64,000 nucleotides of DNA, taken from positions 12,914,001 through 12,978,000 of the forward strand of contig JAWUZG010000032.1 in NCBI GenBank assembly GCA_036785705.1. The letters run 5' to 3'. This stretch comes from Acanthornis magna. Its lineage: Eukaryota; Chordata; Aves; Passeriformes; Acanthizidae. The position numbers and the translations under genes were made by a program. The notes beneath the pieces were generated by a model. The model ran no database searches, was not told where the DNA came from, and saw nothing but the letters and a program-made list of their open reading frames with translations. This document shows positions 58,305 to 64,000 of the stretch, one piece after another. Within the stretch, counting starts at the first letter, position 1; each line of letters opens with the position of its first letter.

Positions 58305-61300
58305 TCGTGTGTAATTTTTTTATCCTGGTGGCAAAACCCAAATACATCAGGTGCAAATCCCAGCATTTTCTTTTCTCATATTATCTGTGTCCCAAGGATA
58401 CATCAGGAAAGTAAAGATGACTCTCCCTCTGTCACTTATTCTTGCTACCTGCTGGATGCCACAGGTCCTGCCAGTTCATCCACATGCTCTGTACATTGGT
58501 TAAATGTGAGAGAACTAAAAGTGTCACTGTTGTAGTTCAAGATACTTACATAGGTCCACTATTACAGCATAGTCATAGTCAAAGAAATACAGTATCCATA
58601 AATCCAATGCAGTCAGGCACTGGTATTTAAGAAAATATTTAAGAAAAGGGAACAGAAAAAAAGTGTAAATAACTTGCCCAACATTACATATATCGATGGT
58701 TATGGAAAATGACATTTGTTCCCTGGCAGTGCTGGGTTTGATTTGTTTCATGAGCCAAAATAATGCATCAATTCATTTAATAAGCCCCAAATTGCTCCTT
58801 AGCCCTTTAATCTCTAGATCAGTACCTTGTTATGTTGGAATTAATTATCATATAGTACCTAAACCAAATATAGATTTGTCATGTCTGCCAAGAATATATA
58901 AATATTTCACAATATTTGGGCTAAAATGGACAGTCAGGATTGGCAGATGGAATGCAGAGTCCCCCAGTTTCAAAACAAGTTTTGGGGCTTGGAAAAGTCA
59001 GTAAAAAAAAAAATTAAGTAGCACGTGATCTCACCTGCTGGAGAAGGTGAGAATTCCATTCCTGTATCTTCTGCAGGTTAATTTCCTGTTCCTGCTTGAC
59101 ATCCTAAACCTTCACAGCCTGCCCTCTAGGGCTATGCTATGCCATGAGGAGAGAGAATCCAATTAATTATGTCCTACCTCGCATTCAGCTTTCAGCAACC
59201 AATTATTAGACAAAACCTGGTTGAAGCCCTCATTTGATTTAGGAGGCTTGTGTGTCTTGGCATTCATCAGGATTTACTGATGTTGATAAATTGCTCTTCT
59301 CTGTCATGGCTCTAAATAGATATATCAGGTTTGTCCAAGGCTTCTTGCTGAGCCTTGATCTAAATGGTTTTTCATCTGAGAGTATGGAGCAGTTGTTCTT
59401 TTATCTGGAACTGAGATATGGAGGTCAGAAGTAATGAAACTGGCATTTGTCTAATTATGAATTCCATTATTATTCTCTATCTTCAAGCAGCTAGGGGTAA
59501 ATCCACATGAGTCTGCTTCAGTAAAGCTCTCCTGAACTAGCATAGTGAGATAAATTTAAAGTAGCATGAGCCAAGTATGTCCTAGGATATCTTTATGAGC
59601 AATACCTAAGAGAGCCTAGGTTGCAATCTGGAGCTCGAGTGCGACAGAATTGAAAGAGGTGGGTTGGGAGTGTATGCTCTGTGAAGAGTTTGGGATGCTG
59701 CCTCCTGCCCCCATCCACCACCTGTTTTTATTAGCTTCCCTTTGAAGAGTGGTCAGAGGAATAACATGCAGACAGATGTGTAGAGGTACCTGGTAGCAAA
59801 GCATGAACCAACTGTACTGTTTGGTTAAGTTAAATTTTAGGATAATTGACAGGATGCTCAAAGGCCCGGGGCACTTCTACTATATTTTAAGACAGAGGGG
59901 GGAAAAAGAGGGGAAAAAATAATAGAATATTTTAATTTCTCTTCCTCTGAGCCTCCTGTGATTTTATCCAGGAGCTCTGTAAAGTACTTTCACTTGTTTT
60001 TCAGATTAGTACTTGAGATCATACCCACAATGGGCAGAAGTCTGCTCTTTCTCACATATGTACTGAACTGGAATTACTTGGGGTTTTTTTCTCCTAAGTT
60101 TGTTCTTAGTTCTTGTGAGTCACTATATTATTTGACAGCTGAATTTAATGCATCTGGTTGTTAAGTTCCCTAGCTGCTAATCTTCAAAGATCACTTTCTG
60201 ACAAACACCATGTAATGTAGGTAATAGAATTGCTGCACATTTATGTTATATAGCTCTGAGTTTTGTGTGTTAATGCCAGGTAATTCAGGCTAAACTCTTT
60301 TTTTATATAACCCAATATAAAATCTAATCTGTTTTAACTACTTCCATCCCATATAATGTTCAAGTTCATGCCAGTTTTACACCAAAAACTACAGAAAGGA
60401 ACTTTTATGAACCTTTGAATTCCAATGAACTGCCTTGTACAGTTATGCTTGTAATTCACCTGTCTTTTTGAAGTAGTGGGGTTTTAAATGCTCATCACCA
60501 TCATTAGAGTGCTCCTCATGGACGTAGCTTTGTTGTTTATAAAAAGAGTGTCTGTTTTTTTCACAAATAGTACTTCCTATCCATTATTTCCTACCTAGCT
60601 GTTTTAAAAGATTTCTCTCTAATCAATAATTAGAAAGGATGCAAAGACTTACCCATCACAAGTGAAAACCAGAGAACAGTGAGTTTATAATATTGTGGAA
60701 AAATGGAGATACAATTTTGGTGAAAAAAAAATCAATAAGTATTTTAAAATACTCACACCTGCAAATTTTGCAACCTAAATACTGTTGTGAATATTGCTGA
60801 AATATTCACAAGTATAAGAACATCTTAAACTGATGAAAAGTGATTACTTGAAAAACATCATGACTGTACAGCTCAATAGTCTGTGAGAAACTTTCCTGCT
60901 GCAGAAATTCCTGTTTCTGAAATGGAAGTGGTTCTCCTTCCTTCCATCACTGCACCCCACCTGCTCACGGAAATTCACCTCCACCTCACCGGACTTTTGC
61001 CTCAGCCGAGTTTGTGGAAATCAGGTAATCCTTTGGCACTGAGTGTCTGTATATCACCTTAAGCTTTCTCCTGTCGAAATGTCAGTAGCACTTGGTACTT
61101 TTATACTGCTTAATATTGGTATTATTTTTCTTTTCTATGTCAGCCTGAAGATATAAAAGCATCATAATGTGGTTCAGATGTCAAGGTGTTTCATTACTAT
61201 CTGATAGTTCAGTGCAGTTTTCTTAGCTCTCCTTAGCCTTACAGTAAGCCTTAAAAAATACATCTTTCCTCAAAAATAATTTATTACTTTATGTATCTGA

Positions 61301-63389
61301 TTAATAACAAATCAGGACATACATTAACAGAAAAGATACATTAGACTTGATTAAATAACCAAACAAAAGCAAATACCTAATTGCATTATTTAGTCTTAGA
61401 ATAATATTTTCGGTAATAAATTTTGTTTGGAAGATTAGAAGGGAAAACCAGTCCTGGCTTGAAGGAAAACATGTTAAATTTCTAATCTTTTCTTGACTGC
61501 TTAACTAAGAATATAAGAAAACAGGGTTAATCAGGATGACTCAGAGTGAAGAAAGCAATTGTGAGCTTTTTTTATGGGCATGCAAATTTAAGTCAACTGC
61601 AAAATTTTAGACAAATATGTGTATGGTTATTAGCACATCAACTTATCTTTAGTAGATAACCTTCTATGAACATAAGCCAGATTATATGCACTACCTTCTA
61701 TAGAGGCCTCCAGAAACTATTGCATTCTGTACAAAATCTAATATATAATTTAAAGCAGATATTCAGACCAGCACTTCATTTTGAGCAAGCATTGTCTTTT
61801 TGTACTTAATTTATAAAAGACTATTGAGGGATAATACTAATTATTACCTAGCAAGTGAATCTCACTACTATTAATTATCAGTGAACCAAAATCTAAGTGA
61901 CATAATTATCTTGAAAAATGTCTGCAATGAGAACATGCCACACTGTATCATATCAAAGGCCCCAGTAACCAGTACCCTGTCTCCAGCAGTGTTAATAGGT
62001 AGCAGAGAGAATCCATAGCCTCATTAGCACTAAAATGGGTGTAACAGTTTGTTTCAGAAGCAACTGGTTAAAGCAGGGCAGCAGTTTGACTAATTTCCTT
62101 TAATAGCAGTTATCTGCAGTGTAGAAGCTACTTCTGAGATAACTGTCTAACTTCCCTATGCAAAATTAGTCACTGGAAGGACTACAAAAATTTATTTCTG
62201 ATTTGCAGCCTTCAAATGTCTGCTTCTCTTCAGGAACTCGAAGAGCAACCTGCAGTGAGTATCTCAGACAGAGACATTTACATGACTCCCTCCACAGGAC
62301 CTTGTATTTTAAAACAAATGTCTATACATGCAGGTAGGACAAGAAAGCCAGGGGCACTGCATTCATCTTCTCTGCAAACAAATGCAAGGGAGGTGCCCCA
62401 GGTAAAACAACTTCATTCAGACTCATTCATCTGGACATGTAAACCATAGCCAAAATTAACAAAGCTCATAATCTTTTAGGCTAAGAGAATTCACCGAGGA
62501 GCTCATTGTTCTCTGGCACAGACTGGTGATGAAATGGAAGGATTAGCAAAAGTGATCTGTACATGCAGTGAGGATTTTGAATGGGCAAAGTTTCATAAGC
62601 TGAGAAAACTATATAGTGAGACAGGATGGACTGAAGTGCTCAGGGAAGGGAATGCTTCAACTGGATTTTTCTGAAGTCAGAACTGCAAAAAATAGTATGA
62701 ATTTTTTAACCAGAAGCTGATATGAAAACGTTCAGAATCAAGGTGGGCAATTAACCGCATCAGAAGTGTATCAGAAAAAAAGTAGGCACTTAGCGAAATA
62801 CAAAAAGAGACTGAACAGTTTCCTGGAGACCAAAAAGTGTATGGTAAATTAAAAATTGCTGGAAATTCAGATGAATTAGACCATGTAAAGGCAATTAAAA
62901 CAGTAGGTTTAACATATATCCTTATAAACAAAAAGAGAACCAGAAAAGGAAGCAATGGATCTTATGCAGCACAGCTGATCTTACTTGCTTTTTTGCCAGT
63001 ATGTCTGGGATAAATGGAACAAAATGTGGCTTGTGCTCACCAGAAGTAGATTATATGATGACAACACAACTTTTCTGAGCACAAAAATATTTTCTCTGTG
63101 TTATTTTTCTCTTGAAATGCAATAGCTTTAATCCACTTGGATGTTGTTTACTCACTTTCTATTCCACACAGAGAATCATCCGTTTATGACGAGGGGGCTG
63201 TGTATTAGAAGTGAAAAGAGGATAGTTAGAACACAGATGACAGGAATTCGTGCTGAAAACAGTCATAATACTACAGGGAAGTACGTGGCAAATTTCCTCC
63301 AGGAGCAGTTTTGGTCAGTATAAATCTCTAATTTAATATTTTCATGTAGTATGTATTGTCATGGGAAAATGTGCATATCCTAATGAAAC

Positions 63390-63407
63390 ACGATGATGAT
63401 GATGATG
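63390..63407. repeat. Short GAT trinucleotide run
   Basis: Five to six GAT units lie in intergenic DNA. No coding frame is supported across them. Confidence 0.8.
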
Positions 63408-64000
63408 CAAAATTGAGAGGCAACATTGACATGGAAAAGGATTTGGATATTGACAGTATAAAACAGAATCAGAGGATATAAAAGAGAACTGGAGAAGAGT
63501 TTGAGGACGGTATGGCATGGAACAGTACCACGTGCAAAGCAAGAGGCTTGGGAACAAAGAACAGGAATCTCTGCTATTGCATAGGTGTTCATCAGATGAC
63601 CACAGGACTATGTGGTACATAAATGATACAGCCTGGGAACAGTCAAATGCAATTCCAGGACGTGTGAGTACCATACAGTAAAGCTGTGCCTGAACTATTT
63701 TGGATGGACTACCATTCTCTGGGGCAGTTCTGGTGATCATGTCCCAGAAGATGTTCCCTGCAGACAGAGTTACCAGGTTTTCCTTCCTCGAGCCTTTGCA
63801 TTCTTCCAACACTAGCCCAGGAGGCTCAAGACATCCTTAAACTCCACTGGGCTGATCCAAGTATGAAAATAGGCAATAGATTCTTTCACAATTGCATTAT
63901 AAAATCGGCCCTCTGGTGGGCTCTGTTCAGCATAACCCTAACACTGTGAGCTAAAACCCCCTCCTACCAGAGACACACACATACACAGTTATGATGACAA

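Larger units (their letters stand above)
53347..64000. other. Intergenic DNA towards the right edge
   Basis: No gene is supported, and LCA5, the expected next gene, is not seen. The stretch holds an AT-rich block (about 54640-54840), a GT microsatellite (58271-58302), a pyrimidine-rich patch (about 56975-57035), a poly-T run near 57760-57774 and a GAT run near 63390-63407. Confidence 0.55.

Overview
The window is vertebrate nuclear DNA and almost certainly from a bird. It has long AT-rich non-coding stretches, split genes with canonical splice sites and two CpG islands. It carries CR1 LINE fragments ending in the bird-type degenerate (ATTCTATG)n tail, and two solo-LTR-like elements. One LTR resembles LTRs I know from songbirds, so a passerine is my best guess, but that is inference.

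Two protein genes can be supported, both on the minus strand. (1) PHIP (DCAF14/BRWD2): only its first four coding exons are here (7235 down to 6592). They encode a 65-residue N-terminus and are packed into 644 bp inside a CpG island (about 5.96-8.33 kb). The gene continues off the left edge, so positions 1-6591 are intron 4. (2) HMGN3, complete: six coding exons from 45507 (ATG) down to 24535 (stop), 294 codons counted as 98 residues plus stop. It starts in a second CpG island (about 44.44-45.93 kb). Every exon junction keeps frame, and the RRSARLSA nucleosome-binding motif is intact. The donor of intron 2 is GC rather than GT. The order PHIP-HMGN3, both on one strand, matches human 6q14.1; LCA5 would be expected next, to the right of the window.

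Layout: 1-6591 PHIP intron 4; 6592-7235 PHIP exons 1-4; 7236-8430 PHIP 5' UTR/promoter, very GC-rich with trinucleotide arrays and a G-run cluster, ending in an A-rich tract; 8.4-23.2 kb intergenic, with a CR1 fragment (16.70-17.52 kb) and a 488-bp LTR with a perfect 5-bp target duplication (21464-21951); 23.2-45.7 kb HMGN3, with an ancient CR1-like fragment in intron 2 and a broken coding-like stretch in intron 1; 46-64 kb intergenic towards LCA5, with two CR1 fragments, a second LTR (52892-53339) and simple repeats.

Both genes act on chromatin: PHIP is a histone-reading substrate receptor of CUL4-DDB1, and HMGN3 binds nucleosomes. They are conserved neighbours, not an operon-like unit. I found no novel biological system. 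The points most worth checking are the GC-AG intron of HMGN3, the coding-like relic at 41.44-41.88 kb, and the two LTRs.
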